Of a stretch of 64,000 nt of DNA, positions 37,591-47,362 are shown in pieces. The notes under the pieces are model-generated. The model was not told the origin of the DNA. It was given only the letters and a program-made list of their open reading frames with translations, and made no database searches. The DNA comes from Hydrogenophaga sp. IBVHS2 (GTDB lineage: Bacteria; Pseudomonadota; Gammaproteobacteria; Burkholderiales; Burkholderiaceae_C), in NCBI RefSeq assembly GCF_002127215.1, contig NZ_NFUT01000002.1:654162-718161 (forward strand). Direction: 5' to 3'. The position numbers and the translations under genes were made by a program. Numbering within the stretch: position 1 is the stretch's first letter; each line of letters begins with the position of its first letter.

Positions 37591-38247
37591 TCAGCCGCCC
37601 TGGCGGCGCGCCCGTGCACGGGCCAGTGCAGCTTCCACCACGGCCCGCTTGCGTTCCAGCTCGGCCGGGTCGGTGATGGCCGAATGGGCCGGCAGGTCGG
37701 CCAGCTTGGCTTCGAGCTGCACCGTCTGCTTCGTGTCCTGCGCCGCCTTCTCGCGTGCCAGACGCGCCTTGCGCGCCTCGTAGCGGTCCTTGGCGGCCTG
37801 TGCCTGTTGCGGGGTCCAGGCCTGCCAGCCGGTGGACCCGCCACTGACCGGCTCCAGCGAGATGCAGTCCACCGGGCACACCGGGATGCACAGCTCGCAA
37901 CCGGTGCAGTGGGGTTCCACCACGGTGTGCATGCGTTTGTGGATGCCGACGATGGCATCGGTCGGACAGGCCTTGATGCACAGCGTGCAGCCGATGCACC
38001 AGTCCTCGTCGATGATGGCCACCGTCACCGGGCCTTCGATGCCGAAATCGGTGTCGAGGGGGCCCTCAGGCAGGCCGGTGATGGCGGCCAGCCGCGCGAT
38101 GCCTTCCTGTCCACCCGGCGGGCACTGCCGGATGCTGGCCTGGCCTGCCACGATGGCCTGGGCATAGGCGGCGCAGTCGGCGTAGCTGCAGCGCTGGCAC
38201 TGCGTCTGGGGCAGGGCGGCATCGATGCGCCGCGCCAGGTCGTCCAT
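37591..38247 (-). CDS. rnfB: RnfB/RsxB-like soluble ferredoxin, orphan
   Basis: 218 residues. An N-terminal [4Fe-4S] domain has CQRCSYADCAAYA plus a later Cys (QCPPGG), as in RnfB. Two ferredoxin clusters follow, CIGCTLCIKACP and CTGCELCIPVCP, then a long basic helical tail. True RnfB has an N-terminal membrane anchor, and here the protein starts directly at the cluster domain. No other rnf genes are present, so it is not part of a complete Rnf pump in this locus; this lone form seems common in Burkholderiales. It lies 3 nt after phaZ and is probably cotranscribed with it. Confidence 0.85.
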   Translation of the reverse strand: MDDLARRIDAALPQTQCQRCSYADCAAYAQAIVAGQASIRQCPPGGQEGIARLAAITGLPEGPLDTDFGIEGPVTVAIIDEDWCIGCTLCIKACPTDAIVGIHKRMHTVVEPHCTGCELCIPVCPVDCISLEPVSGGSTGWQAWTPQQAQAAKDRYEARKARLAREKAAQDTKQTVQLEAKLADLPAHSAITDPAELERKRAVVEAALARARARRQGG

Positions 38248-38250
38248 GCC

Positions 38251-39606
38251 TCAGGCGGGGGTCTTGCGGCTGCGGGCAGCCGCCTTTTTGGCCGGCGCCG
38301 AGGTGCCTGAGGCGGCCTTGGGAGCGCGCGCGCTGGAGATGCCTTCCTGGTGCGCCAGGATGAACTGCTTGACCACCGGGTACACCATCTCGCGCCACCG
38401 ACGGCCACTGAAGATGCCGTAGTGGCCGGCGCCCTTGGCTTCAAAGTGGGTGCGGTGCTTCTGGTCGATGCCGGTGCACAGGTCGTGCGCGGCAGCGGTC
38501 TGGCCCGAGCCGGAAATGTCGTCGAGCTCGCCTTCGACCGTCAGCAGGCCGGTGTGGCGGATGTCGGCCGGACGCACCCGCTCGGCCTTGCCGGCCGCGT
38601 TCTTCACGTCCCAGGTGCCGTTGACCAGCTTGAATTCCTGGAACACCGTCTCGATGGTCTCGAGGTAGTAGTCGGCGTCCATGTCGAGCACGGCGTTGTA
38701 CTCGTCGTAGAACTGGCGGTGGGCTTCGGCGCTCTCGTTGTCGCCCTTCACCAGGTTCTGGAAGTAGTCGTAGTGGCTGTTGGCATGACGGTCCGGGTTC
38801 ATGGCCACAAAGCCCGAGTGCTGCAGGAAGCCGGGGTAGACACGGCGGCCGGCACCGGGGAACTTGTCCGGCACGCGGTAGATGACGTTGTTCTCGAACC
38901 AGGCGTGGCTGCGCTGGGTGGCCAGGTTGTTGACGGCCGTGGGGGAGCGGCGGGCATCGATGGGGCCACCCATCATGGTCATGGACAGCGGGGTGCTCTC
39001 GCCCCGGCTGGCCATGAGGGAGACGGCAGCGAGCACCGGCACGGTGGGCTGGCAGACGCTCATCACATGGCAGTTGCCGTACTGCCCCTGCAGGTAGCGG
39101 ATGAATTCCTGCACGTAGTTGACGTAATCGTCGAGGTGGAACGCGCCCTCGCTCATCGGGACCAGGCGGGCGTTCTTCCAGTCGGTGATGTAGACCTTGT
39201 GGTCCTTGAGCAGGGTGCGCACCGTGTCGCGCAGCAGCGTGGCGTAATGGCCCGAGAGCGGTGCCACCACCAGCACCACCGGCTGGGCCTTGAGCGTGGC
39301 CAGCGTGGCGGTGTCGTCCGAGAAACGCTTGAAGCGGCGCAGCTCGCAAAAGGGCTTGTCCACCTCGACCCGCTCATGGATGGCCACTTCCACGCCGTTC
39401 ACGTCGACCGTGCGGATGCCGAAGGCCGGCTTCTCGTAGTCCTTGCCCAGGCGGTGCAGCAGGTCGTAGCCGGCCTAGATGCGCTGTGCGCCGGGCAGTT
39501 GTGCCAGGGGCAGTGCCGGGTTGCTGAACATGCGCGACGCGACACTCGCCAGATCGGCGAACGGCTCCATGATGGAGCGCTGGGTTTCATAGAACTGGTA
39601 CAGCAT
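38251..39606 (-). pseudogene. phaZ: Intracellular PHB depolymerase PhaZ interrupted by an in-frame amber codon
   Basis: From the ATG at 39606 the frame reads MLYQFYETQRSIMEPFADLA, the normal start of type PhaZ1 depolymerases, as far as PGAQRI. A TAG (plus-strand 39475-39477) then falls at codon 44. The same frame continues without shift: AGYDLLHRLGKDYEKPAFGI and the full depolymerase, with QVVLVVAPLSGHYATLLRDT-like core (here PVVLVVAPLSGHYATLL), the catalytic-Cys region HVMSVCQPTVPV, and the His region KGAGHYGIFSGRRWRE. Total would be 451 residues. Homologues usually have Ser or Ala at this codon, so one base change explains it. A downstream GTG at 39402 could restart translation. The enzyme mobilises stored PHB. 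Confidence 0.85.
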
Positions 39607-39621
39607 GGGCCAAGACTCCGC

Positions 39622-39644
39622 GTTATGTTGCAGTGCAATATAAC
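39622..39644. promoter_or_regulatory. PhaR-like operator upstream of phaZ
   Basis: A 23-bp near-perfect palindrome with core TTGCAGTGCAA and outer GTTAT/ATAAC arms lies 16-38 bp before the phaZ ATG. TGCA-rich palindromes of this type are bound by PhaR, the repressor that senses PHB in Ralstonia, Paracoccus and relatives. It is well preserved although the gene behind it carries a stop codon. Confidence 0.7.
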
Positions 39645-39680
39645 AGTATGTACCGTTTCCGGTGCGGGGAAAAACCAGTG

Positions 39681-39720
39681 AAAAACGGCCGGACTGTCGC
39701 TCAGGCGGCAGTCCGGCCGT
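39681..39720 (-). terminator. Rho-independent terminator of the aminotransferase gene
   Basis: On the minus strand ACGGCCGGACTG pairs perfectly with CAGTCCGGCCGT over 12 bp, followed by TTTTT. It lies 23 nt after the aminotransferase stop and separates that gene from phaZ. Confidence 0.9.
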
Positions 39721-39742
39721 TCAGATCGACCAGCGGGTGGCG

Positions 39743-40939
39743 TCAGACCACGGCAGCGATCGCGCGGCAGACGTAGTCGATGTTCTTGCTGTTGAGCGCC
39801 GCCACGCACATGCGGCCGGTGTCGGTGCCGTACACGCCGAACTCGCTGCGCAGGCGCACCATCTGGTCCTTGCTCAGGCCCGAGTAGCTGAACATGCCGA
39901 TCTGGGTGGTGATGAAGGACATGTCCTGCTGCACGCCGGCGGCCTTCAGGCCGTCGACCAGCTTCTGGCGCATGGCCTTGATGCGCACCCGCATCTCGCC
40001 CAGCTCGGTCTCCCACTGGGCGCGCAGCTCGGGGTTGTTCAGCACGGCAGCGACCACGGCGCCGCCGTGGGTGGGCGGGTTGGAGTAGTTGGTGCGGATG
40101 ACGATCTTGAGCTGGCTCAGCACGCGGTCGGCCTCTTCCTTGCTGGCGCACAGCACCGACAGGGCGCCCACGCGCTCGCCGTACAGGCTGAAGCTCTTGG
40201 AGAACGAGGTGGAGACGAAGAAGTCCAGGCCGGCGGCCACGAACTTGGCGATCACGGCGCCGTCTTCGGCGATGCCGTGGCCGAAGCCCTGGTAGGCCAT
40301 GTCCAGGAACGGGGTCAGGCCACGGGCCTTGACGGCGGCGATCACCTGGTCCCACTGGGCCGGGGTGATGTCGTAGCCGGTGGGGTTGTGGCAGCAGGCG
40401 TGCAGCACGACGATGGTGCCCGGTGCGGCCGCGTTCAGGCTGGCCAGCATGCCGTCGAAGTTGACGCCGCGCTTGTCGGCGTCGTAGTAGGCGTAGGTGC
40501 CCACGTTGAAGCCGGCGTTGGTGAACAGGGCGCGGTGGTTCTCCCAGCTCGGATCGCTGATCAGCACGGTGGCGTTAGGGCTCAGGCGCTTGAGGAAGTC
40601 GGCGCCGATCTTCAAGCCGCCGGTGCCGCCGATGGCCTGCACCGTGGCCACACGGCCACTCTTCACCGGCTCGCTGTCGGCGCCGAAGACCAGGCCCTTG
40701 ACGGCCGCGTCGTACGCGGCAATGCCGTCGATGGGCAGGTAGCCTCGGGCGGTGGGCTTGTCCATCAGGGCCTTTTCGGCAGCCTGCACGCACTGCAGCA
40801 GGGGCAGCTTGCCGTTGTCGTCGAAATACACGCCCACGCCCAGGTTGACCTTGTTCGGGTTGGTGTCGGCAGCGAATTGCTCGTTCAGACCCAGGATCGG
40901 GTCGCGCGGGGCCATTTCAACGGCGGTGAAGAGAGACAT
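39743..40939 (-). CDS. tyrB: Aspartate / aromatic amino acid aminotransferase
   Basis: 398 residues of the class I aminotransferase subgroup Ia: FTAVEMAPRDPILGLNEQF at the N-terminus, CCHNPTGYDITPAQWDQVI and the PLP Lys in STSFSKSFSLYGERVGAL. It moves amino groups between aspartate or aromatic amino acids and 2-oxoglutarate; sequence alone does not separate AspC from TyrB. AAGGACG precedes the ATG. A strong terminator follows, so it is probably monocistronic, and it is divergent from the FAD oxidase gene. Confidence 0.92.
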   Translation of the reverse strand: MSLFTAVEMAPRDPILGLNEQFAADTNPNKVNLGVGVYFDDNGKLPLLQCVQAAEKALMDKPTARGYLPIDGIAAYDAAVKGLVFGADSEPVKSGRVATVQAIGGTGGLKIGADFLKRLSPNATVLISDPSWENHRALFTNAGFNVGTYAYYDADKRGVNFDGMLASLNAAAPGTIVVLHACCHNPTGYDITPAQWDQVIAAVKARGLTPFLDMAYQGFGHGIAEDGAVIAKFVAAGLDFFVSTSFSKSFSLYGERVGALSVLCASKEEADRVLSQLKIVIRTNYSNPPTHGGAVVAAVLNNPELRAQWETELGEMRVRIKAMRQKLVDGLKAAGVQQDMSFITTQIGMFSYSGLSKDQMVRLRSEFGVYGTDTGRMCVAALNSKNIDYVCRAIAAVV

Positions 40940-41032
40940 GGAACGTCCTTGGGGTGGAATGTGGGGGGCCTGCGGCTCATCGGCCGGGCAACCTAGAATT
41001 TTAGCCTTCCCGCTCCCCTGACTGCCGACCCC

Positions 41033-42166
41033 ATGAACCCTGCCGACATGCCCCCCATCGAGACCTGTGACGTGCTGGTGGCCGGCGCCGGCGTGGTGGG
41101 GCTGGCCGTGGCGCGTGCGCTGGCGCTGCAGGGCCGGGAGGTGATGGTGCTCGAGCGCGAGGCCACCATCGGCACCGGCACCAGCTCGCGCAACAGCGAG
41201 GTCATCCATGCCGGCATCTATTACCCGGCCGGGTCGCTCAAGGCGCGGCTGTGCGTGCAGGGCAAGCAGATGCTGTATGCCTACTGCGCCGAGCGCGGTG
41301 TGGCGTTCCGGCGCTGCGGCAAGCTGATCGTGGCCAACACGCCTTCCCAGCTCGCCGCGCTGCCCGCCATCGTTGAACGGGCCCGGGCCAACGGTGTGGA
41401 CGATCTGGTGCTGCTTGACCGCGATCAGGCCCGCGCCCTGGAGCCCGCCCTGGAATGCCTGGGCGCGGTGCATTCGCCGTCCACCGGCATCGTCGACAGC
41501 CACGGGCTGATGCTCGCCCTGCAGGGCGATCTGGAGCACGCCGGCGGGCTGGTGGCCTGCCACAGCAGCGTGGCCAGCGTGAGGGTGCGGCCCGAGGGCC
41601 TGCTCGTCACCACCGAGGACGGCACCCGGCTGCTCGCCCGCGCGCTGGTCAATGCCGCCGGTCTGCACGCCTGCGATCTGGCCCGTTGCATCGACGGTCT
41701 GGACCCGCGCCATGTGCCCATCCCGCACTACGCCAAGGGCAACTACTTCACGCTGGCCGGTCGGGCGCCGTTCCAGCACCTCATCTACCCGGCGCCCGAG
41801 CCGGACAAGCACCTGGCCGGGCTGGGGGTGCACCTCACGCTCGACCTGGGTGGCCAGGCCAAGTTCGGACCCGACGTGCAGTGGGTGGCGCGTGCGGACG
41901 ATCTGCAGGTCGATCCCGCCCGGGGCGACGCCTTCTATGCCGAGGTGCGTCGCTACTGGCCGGGCCTGGCCGATGGCAGTCTGCAGCCGGGTTACGCCGG
42001 CATGCGTCCCAAGATCAGCGGGCCCGACGAGCCGGCGGCCGACTTCGTATTGCAGGGCCCGGCGGTGCACGGCGTGCCGGGGCTGGTGAACCTGTTCGGC
42101 ATCGAATCGCCCGGCCTCACCAGCAGCCTGGCCATCGGCCAGGCCGTGGCGGCCCTGCTCGCCTGA
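41033..42166 (+). CDS. FAD-dependent oxidoreductase, L-2-hydroxyglutarate oxidase-like
   Basis: 377 residues of the DAO fold. The dinucleotide-binding [19 protein letters not shown] is at the N-terminus, followed by the flavin-contact signature [19 protein letters not shown], which is specific for the LhgO/L2HGDH group. Later parts are [15 protein letters not shown] and [20 protein letters not shown]. It would oxidise L-2-hydroxyglutarate or a related 2-hydroxy acid to the keto acid and pass electrons to quinone or oxygen. 2-Oxoglutarate links it to the neighbouring aminotransferase. It is convergent with pyrD. Confidence 0.88.
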   Translation: MNPADMPPIETCDVLVAGAGVVGLAVARALALQGREVMVLEREATIGTGTSSRNSEVIHAGIYYPAGSLKARLCVQGKQMLYAYCAERGVAFRRCGKLIVANTPSQLAALPAIVERARANGVDDLVLLDRDQARALEPALECLGAVHSPSTGIVDSHGLMLALQGDLEHAGGLVACHSSVASVRVRPEGLLVTTEDGTRLLARALVNAAGLHACDLARCIDGLDPRHVPIPHYAKGNYFTLAGRAPFQHLIYPAPEPDKHLAGLGVHLTLDLGGQAKFGPDVQWVARADDLQVDPARGDAFYAEVRRYWPGLADGSLQPGYAGMRPKISGPDEPAADFVLQGPAVHGVPGLVNLFGIESPGLTSSLAIGQAVAALLA

Positions 42167-42176
42167 GGGACGGGCC

Positions 42177-43265
42177 TCAGCGCCGCAGGGCGGCCAGGGC
42201 CTCGGCGGCCTCCCGCACCAGCGCCGGCCCCCGGTAGATCAGGCCGGTGTAGATCTGGACCACGTCGGCCCCGGCCTCGACCTTGCTCACCGCATCGGCC
42301 GCGCTCATCACGCCGCCCACACCGATGATGGGGAAGCGCTGGCCCAGGGCCTGCCGCAGCTGCCGGATCACCCGGTTGCTGGCCTGCAGCACCGGCGCAC
42401 CCGAAAGGCCACCGGCTTCCTCGGCATGGGGCAGGCCCGCCACCGCTTCGCGGCTGAGGGTGGTGTTGGTGGCAATGACGCCCAGGGCCTGGGTGGGCTC
42501 GCCCTGGCCGTCGCAGCCGTGGCGGCGCAGGGTGGCGGCAATCACGCCGATCTGTGCGTCGTCCAGGTCGGGCGCGATCTTGATGAACACCGGGATGCGC
42601 CGCTGGTGCCGGGCGGCCAGCTGTTCGCGGCGCTCCATCACGGCGCCGATCAGTGCGTCCAGGGCTTCGTCGGACTGCAGGCTGCGCAGGTTCTTCGTGT
42701 TCGGGCTGGAGATGTTCACCGTCACGTAGTCGGCGTGCGGGTAGACGCCGTCGAGGCAGGTGAGGTAGTCGTCGGTGGCCCGTTCGATCGGCGTGGCCGC
42801 GTTCTTGCCGATGTTCAGACCCAGCAGCATGGGCATGCCGGCATGCTGGCCCCGGCGGCGGAAACGGGCCTGCTGCACATTGCGCAGGAAGGCCTCCAGC
42901 CCCTCGTTGTTGAAGCCCAGCCGGTTGATCAGGGCCTGCCGCGCCGGCAGCCGGAACATGCGCGGCCTGGGGTTGCCGGCCTGCCCCAGGGGCGTGACCG
43001 TACCCACCTCCACGAACCCGAAGCCCATGGCGGCCAGGCCGTCGATGCAGCGGGCGTTCTTGTCCAGTCCGGCGGCCAGACCGACCCGGTTGGGAAAGCT
43101 CAGTCCGGCCACGGTGATGGCGTCGTCCACCCGGCGCTCGCTGTACAGGCAGGTCAGCGGGGAATGCTGCAGCCGGGCGATCGCCCCGAGCGTGAGGTCA
43201 TGGGCCTGCTCCGGGTCCATGCCGAACAGGAAGGGGCGCGCCGCGCCGTAGGGGAGGAGTGACAT
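42177..43265 (-). CDS. pyrD: Dihydroorotate dehydrogenase (quinone), class 2
   Basis: 362 residues from the ATG at 43265, giving the usual betaproteobacterial start [20 protein letters not shown], which is the amphipathic membrane-binding helix region. FMN barrel motifs are [40 protein letters not shown] with the catalytic Ser, and [12 protein letters not shown] near the end. It oxidises dihydroorotate to orotate in pyrimidine synthesis and reduces ubiquinone. An ATG 24 nt upstream is possible but would add an atypical leader. It is divergent from rpiA. Confidence 0.95.
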   Translation of the reverse strand: MSLLPYGAARPFLFGMDPEQAHDLTLGAIARLQHSPLTCLYSERRVDDAITVAGLSFPNRVGLAAGLDKNARCIDGLAAMGFGFVEVGTVTPLGQAGNPRPRMFRLPARQALINRLGFNNEGLEAFLRNVQQARFRRRGQHAGMPMLLGLNIGKNAATPIERATDDYLTCLDGVYPHADYVTVNISSPNTKNLRSLQSDEALDALIGAVMERREQLAARHQRRIPVFIKIAPDLDDAQIGVIAATLRRHGCDGQGEPTQALGVIATNTTLSREAVAGLPHAEEAGGLSGAPVLQASNRVIRQLRQALGQRFPIIGVGGVMSAADAVSKVEAGADVVQIYTGLIYRGPALVREAAEALAALRR

Positions 43266-43305
43266 CGGATAATCCGCCGGTTCAGACAACCTCCGATTCT
43301 CTCAA

Positions 43306-43977
43306 ATGACCCAAGACGAACTCAAAGCCCTGGTGGGCCAGGCCGCCCTGCACTATGTCGAACCCGGCCAGATCGTCGGTGTGGGCACCGGGTCGACGGT
43401 CAACAAGTTCATCGAGGCGCTCGCCACCATCAAGGACCGGGTGCCGGGTGCGGTGTCGAGCTCGGAGGCCTCCACCGCGCGCCTGCAGGCACTCGGCATC
43501 CCGGTGATCGCCGCTCAGGACGCGGGCGAGCTGTCGGTGTACATCGACGGCGCCGACGAGATCGACGGCCAGGGCCATATGGTCAAAGGCGGCGGTGCGG
43601 CGCTGACGCGCGAGAAGATCGTGGCGGCCCAGTCGCGCCGCTTCGTGTGCATTGCCGACGAGTCCAAGCTGGTGGCCACCCTCGGGGCTTTCCCGCTGCC
43701 GGTGGAGGTGATCCCGATGGCCGCGGCCCACATCGCGCGCCGCTTCGGGGCCCTGGGCGGCACGGCCCGCCTGCGTCTGAAGGACGGTGCGCCGCTGGTC
43801 ACCGACAACGGTCAGCACATTCTGGACGTGACCGGTCTGAAGATCTCCGATCCCCTGGCTTTCGAAAGCCTGGTGAACCAGTGGCCCGGTGTGGTGACGG
43901 TGGGCGTGTTCGCCCACCAGAAGGCCCAGGTCTGTCTGCTGGGAACGGCCCAGGGCGTGCGGACACTGACCTTCTGA
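43306..43977 (+). CDS. rpiA: Ribose-5-phosphate isomerase A
   Basis: 223 residues. [16 protein letters not shown] binds phosphate, DGADEID holds the catalytic Asp, [12 protein letters not shown] the general-base region, and NGQHILDV the C-terminal signature. It interconverts ribose 5-phosphate and ribulose 5-phosphate in the pentose phosphate pathway. It shares a short 40-bp divergent promoter region with pyrD, which links nucleotide ribose supply and pyrimidine synthesis. Confidence 0.96.
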   Translation: MTQDELKALVGQAALHYVEPGQIVGVGTGSTVNKFIEALATIKDRVPGAVSSSEASTARLQALGIPVIAAQDAGELSVYIDGADEIDGQGHMVKGGGAALTREKIVAAQSRRFVCIADESKLVATLGAFPLPVEVIPMAAAHIARRFGALGGTARLRLKDGAPLVTDNGQHILDVTGLKISDPLAFESLVNQWPGVVTVGVFAHQKAQVCLLGTAQGVRTLTF

Positions 43978-44002
43978 GCCGCCGGCCCGGTGGCCGGTGA
44001 CG

Positions 44003-44674
44003 TCAGAAGCGGATGCCGGACGGCGGCTGTACCGGGATCTCGGCCGGGCGGCTGGTGGTGGCCGGGCCCTGGCTGGCCTGCGGCGGTGCCGCCTGCGTGG
44101 CAGCCGCCGGAACCGCCGACTGCACCGCCACCAGCGGTTCCGGTTGCGGACGGCGGTAGTTGGCGGGCAGCTGCGATTGTTTGGGGTAGCCGGCAGCGTC
44201 CAGGTACTGGCCCCACTGCACGTCGGAGTAGCCCTTGATCTGCTGGCTGCCGATGGTCAGCACCGGCACCGTGGGTTCGCCGGCCAGCCGGGTGAGGGCC
44301 GCAGCGTCCTCGGGGGTGGTCACCGTGCGTTCCACATAGGGGATGCCGCGCGAATTGAGCAGATTGCGCCCGCTGTTGCAGGGCGAACAGTCCTTGCCGG
44401 TGTAGAGCGTGACCGGAAACTGACCGGCCACGCGGCGCAGCTCGAAGGGCAGTGCCGCATTGCCACCGGCCGGTGCGGCACCGGTTGACCCACCCGAGGC
44501 ACCTGCTACCGGCTTGGCCTGTGCCGCCGGCGGGGGCTGGTCGGAGAAGGTGACCTTGCCGTCTGGTCCGACGATGCGGTAGACGCCCTGGGCGGCTGCC
44601 AGCCCGCACAGCAGGCTGCCCATCGTGACCGCTGCCAGCGCAGCGCCGGCGCGGATGTATGCTGCATGTTTCAT
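44003..44674 (-). CDS. Exported DUF4124 plus glutaredoxin-like protein
   Basis: 223 residues. A signal peptide (1-28, cut near LAAAQ) is followed by a DUF4124 module (GVYRIVGPDGKVTFSDQPP), a Gly/Ala linker, and a glutaredoxin-type domain at about 85-165 with redox motif CSPC in LYTGKDCSPCNSGRNLL, PTVPVLTIGSQ and GYSDVQW. The rest is a Pro/Ala/Gln tail of about 45 residues. It probably acts in periplasmic thiol chemistry, but the partner is unknown. It sits 36 nt after the oligopeptidase gene on the same strand. Confidence 0.82.
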   Translation of the reverse strand: MKHAAYIRAGAALAAVTMGSLLCGLAAAQGVYRIVGPDGKVTFSDQPPPAAQAKPVAGASGGSTGAAPAGGNAALPFELRRVAGQFPVTLYTGKDCSPCNSGRNLLNSRGIPYVERTVTTPEDAAALTRLAGEPTVPVLTIGSQQIKGYSDVQWGQYLDAAGYPKQSQLPANYRRPQPEPLVAVQSAVPAAATQAAPPQASQGPATTSRPAEIPVQPPSGIRF

Positions 44675-44710
44675 GCGTTCTCCCTGAAATCCGTTCCGGC
44701 CGCCCGGGTG

Positions 44711-46801
44711 TCAGGCGGCCATGCCCTGGTGCTTGAGCAGCGCGTCGATCCGGGGCTCCCGGCCCCGGAAGGCCTTGAAGGACTCGATGGCCGGACGGCT
44801 GCCGCCGGCTTCCAGGACCGCCTCACGGTAGCGCCGTCCGGTCTCGGCGTCCACCGTTCCGCGACCGCTGCGCGCTGCCGCCTCCTCGAACGCCGCATAG
44901 GCATCGGCCGAGAGCACCTCGGCCCATTTGTAGCTGTAGTAGCCCGCCGAGTAGCCGCCGGCAAAGATGTGGCTGAACGTGTGCGGCGTGCGGCTGTACG
45001 CGGGCGCCTGCATCACGGCAACCTCGGCCCGCACCTGGTGGAGCAGGGCCATCACCGCATCGCCGCTGGCCGGCGCCGTTGCCTGGCTGTGCAGCAGCAT
45101 GTCGAACAGCGCGAACTCCACCTGACGCAGGGTCTGGAGGCCGCTCTGGAAATTCTTGGCAGCGAGCATCTTGTCGAACAGGTCACGCGGAAGGCTTTCC
45201 CCGGTATCGACATGCGAGGTCATGTGCTTGAGCACATCCCATTCCCAGCAGAAGTTCTCCATGAACTGGCTGGGCAGTTCCACCGCATCCCACTCGACAC
45301 CGCTGATGCCCGAGACGTCGCGCTCGTTCACCTGGGTGAGCATGTGGTGCAGGCCGTGGCCGAACTCGTGGAACAGGGTGATCACGTCGTCGTGGGTGAG
45401 CAGCGCAGGCTTGCCACCGACGCCTTCGGCAAAGTTGCACACCAGGTGCGCCACCGGGGTCTGCAGCTGGCCGGTGTCCGGCCGCAGCCAGCGGGCGCGC
45501 ACGTCGTCCATCCAGGCGCCGCCGCGCTTGCCGGTACGGGCACCGGGGTCCAGATAGAACTGGCCCACCAGCTGACCCTGACGCTCGATGCGGAAGAACT
45601 CGACGCCCGGGTGCCACACCGGGGCACGGTCGGGCCGGATGGCCACTTCGAAGAGCGTCTCCACGATCTGGAACAGGCCGGTCAGCACCTTGGGCGCGGT
45701 GAAGTAGGTCTTGACCTCCTGCTCGCTGAAGGCGTAGCGGGCTTCCTTCAGGCGCTCGCCGATGTAGGGCCAGTCCCAGGGTTGCGGATCGGCGATGCCC
45801 AGCGAATCCCGGGCGAAGGTCCGCATGTCGGCCAGATCCTGCTCGGCGTAGGGGCGTGCGCGGCGGGCCAGATCGCGCAGGAAATCGATGACCTGTTCGG
45901 GCGACCGGGCCATCTTGGGCACCAGCGACACGTCGGCATGGTGGCGGTGACCCAGCAGCCGCGCCTCTTCCTGCCGCAGGGCCAGGAGTTCGGTCATGAC
46001 GGCGGTGTTGTCGAACCGCGTTGCGTCGCCCTGGGCCTGATCGCTGGCGCGGGTGACGTAGGCGCGGTAGAGCTGCTCGCGCACATCGCTGCGGCGGGCG
46101 AACTGCATCACCGGCAGGTAGACCGGCATCTTCAGCGTGAGCTTGTGCCCATCCTTTCCGTCGGCCTGTGCGGCAGCAGCGGTGGCCTGCAGCACGTCGT
46201 CGGGCAGGCCGTCCAGGTCGGCGGTGGGCAGGTACAGCGCTAAGGCGTCGGTGGCGTCCAGGGCGTTCTCGCTGAACTTCTGGGCCAGCTCGGCCTGCCG
46301 CTCCTGGATGGCGGCGAAGCGTGTCTTGGCCTCGCCCTCCAGTTCGGCGCCGCCCAGCACGAAGCCCTGCAGTGCGTTGTGGCGGGCGCGGGTCTGCTCG
46401 GGGGTGAGGCGCGCGGGGTCCATGGCCTTGTACTTGGCATACAGGCGCTCGTCCGACCCCAGGCGGGTGCCGAACTCGGTGACCCGGGGCAGGCTCTCGT
46501 TGTAGGCCGCCCGCAGGGCGGGGGTGTCGGCCACGCTGTTGAGGTGGCTCACCGCCCCCCACGCCCGGTACAGCCGCTCGGTGGCCACGTCCAGCGTGGC
46601 GGAGATGGCCTTCCAGTCGGCCGGGAAGTCGGGAGCGGTGACCGTCTCCAGGGCTTCACTGGACCGGGCCAGCAACACATCCATGGCCGGGCCGACATGC
46701 TCGGGTCGTATCGCGTCGAACAGCGGCAGATCGCCACAGTCGAGCAGGGGGTTTCCGGGCGTCGAGGCGCCGGCGGCAAGGGGTTCGGTGCGATCGTTCA
46801 T
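44711..46801 (-). CDS. prlC: Oligopeptidase A (M3 zinc metallopeptidase)
   Basis: 696 residues with the gluzincin motif HEFGH at about residues 478-482 (in LFHEFGHGLHHML) and the downstream Glu in WDAVELPSQFMENFCWE. Also visible are GKRGGAWMDD and SHIFAGGYSAGYYSYKWAE, which line the peptide channel. It degrades short peptides, including cleaved signal peptides, in the cytoplasm. Length matches E. coli OpdA (680). It lies on the opposite strand, upstream of the thioredoxin-fold gene. Confidence 0.95.
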   Translation of the reverse strand: MNDRTEPLAAGASTPGNPLLDCGDLPLFDAIRPEHVGPAMDVLLARSSEALETVTAPDFPADWKAISATLDVATERLYRAWGAVSHLNSVADTPALRAAYNESLPRVTEFGTRLGSDERLYAKYKAMDPARLTPEQTRARHNALQGFVLGGAELEGEAKTRFAAIQERQAELAQKFSENALDATDALALYLPTADLDGLPDDVLQATAAAAQADGKDGHKLTLKMPVYLPVMQFARRSDVREQLYRAYVTRASDQAQGDATRFDNTAVMTELLALRQEEARLLGHRHHADVSLVPKMARSPEQVIDFLRDLARRARPYAEQDLADMRTFARDSLGIADPQPWDWPYIGERLKEARYAFSEQEVKTYFTAPKVLTGLFQIVETLFEVAIRPDRAPVWHPGVEFFRIERQGQLVGQFYLDPGARTGKRGGAWMDDVRARWLRPDTGQLQTPVAHLVCNFAEGVGGKPALLTHDDVITLFHEFGHGLHHMLTQVNERDVSGISGVEWDAVELPSQFMENFCWEWDVLKHMTSHVDTGESLPRDLFDKMLAAKNFQSGLQTLRQVEFALFDMLLHSQATAPASGDAVMALLHQVRAEVAVMQAPAYSRTPHTFSHIFAGGYSAGYYSYKWAEVLSADAYAAFEEAAARSGRGTVDAETGRRYREAVLEAGGSRPAIESFKAFRGREPRIDALLKHQGMAA

Positions 46802-46853
46802 GGACTCTCAGATGGGCTGTCGGGCGTCAAGTTCAAGCGACCTCACCGGGGCG

Positions 46854-47324
46854 TCACCCCTGGGTCTTCTTCACGCTCTTCTTGCGGACCTTGGCCCGCT
46901 TGATCTGGCCGCCCGGGGTCAGACGCTGGTTGCCCAGCACCCGCACGACCTTGACTTCGGGACGCTGGCCACCGCGCTTGCTGAATTTCAGCACTTTCAC
47001 GTCTTTCGGGCCCGGCATGCGGTCTTCCTCGACCGGTCTGGCCTTTTCGGCGACCGGTCGCCAGAGCACCAGCAGCTTGCCGATGTGCTGGATGGGGGCG
47101 GCGTCGAGCTCGTCGGCCAGCGTGGCCAGCATGGCCTCGCGCGCCACCCGGTCGTCGTTGAGGACCCGGATCTTGATGAGGCCGTGGGCCTTGAGGGCGG
47201 CGTCGGTTTCCTTGCGGACGGCGGCGGTCAGTCCGTCGTTGCCGATGTGGACCACGGGGTCGAGGTGATGGGCGTCGGACCGGTGGGCCTTGCGCTGCGC
47301 GGGGGTGAGCTGGATCTGGGGCAT
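46854..47324 (-). CDS. yhbY: YhbY-family ribosome-associated RNA-binding protein
   Basis: 156 residues. The CRS1-YhbY (CRM) domain fills about 1-97: [45 protein letters not shown] (GNDG loop) and GKLLVLWRP. Beyond it is a basic extension ([12 protein letters not shown] at the end), longer than in E. coli YhbY (97 aa). The protein binds pre-50S particles. It is divergent from rlmE, a 23S rRNA methyltransferase gene, in a conserved pairing. Confidence 0.92.
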   Translation of the reverse strand: MPQIQLTPAQRKAHRSDAHHLDPVVHIGNDGLTAAVRKETDAALKAHGLIKIRVLNDDRVAREAMLATLADELDAAPIQHIGKLLVLWRPVAEKARPVEEDRMPGPKDVKVLKFSKRGGQRPEVKVVRVLGNQRLTPGGQIKRAKVRKKSVKKTQG

Positions 47325-47362
47325 GGGACAATTATCGTTTACCACGCCGTTGCGCGATCCCC

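Noticed and set aside
39475-39477. Amber codon in phaZ as a pyrrolysine or other recoding site
   Set aside because: The organism type does not use pyrrolysine, homologues have an ordinary residue at this site, and no recoding structure is evident.
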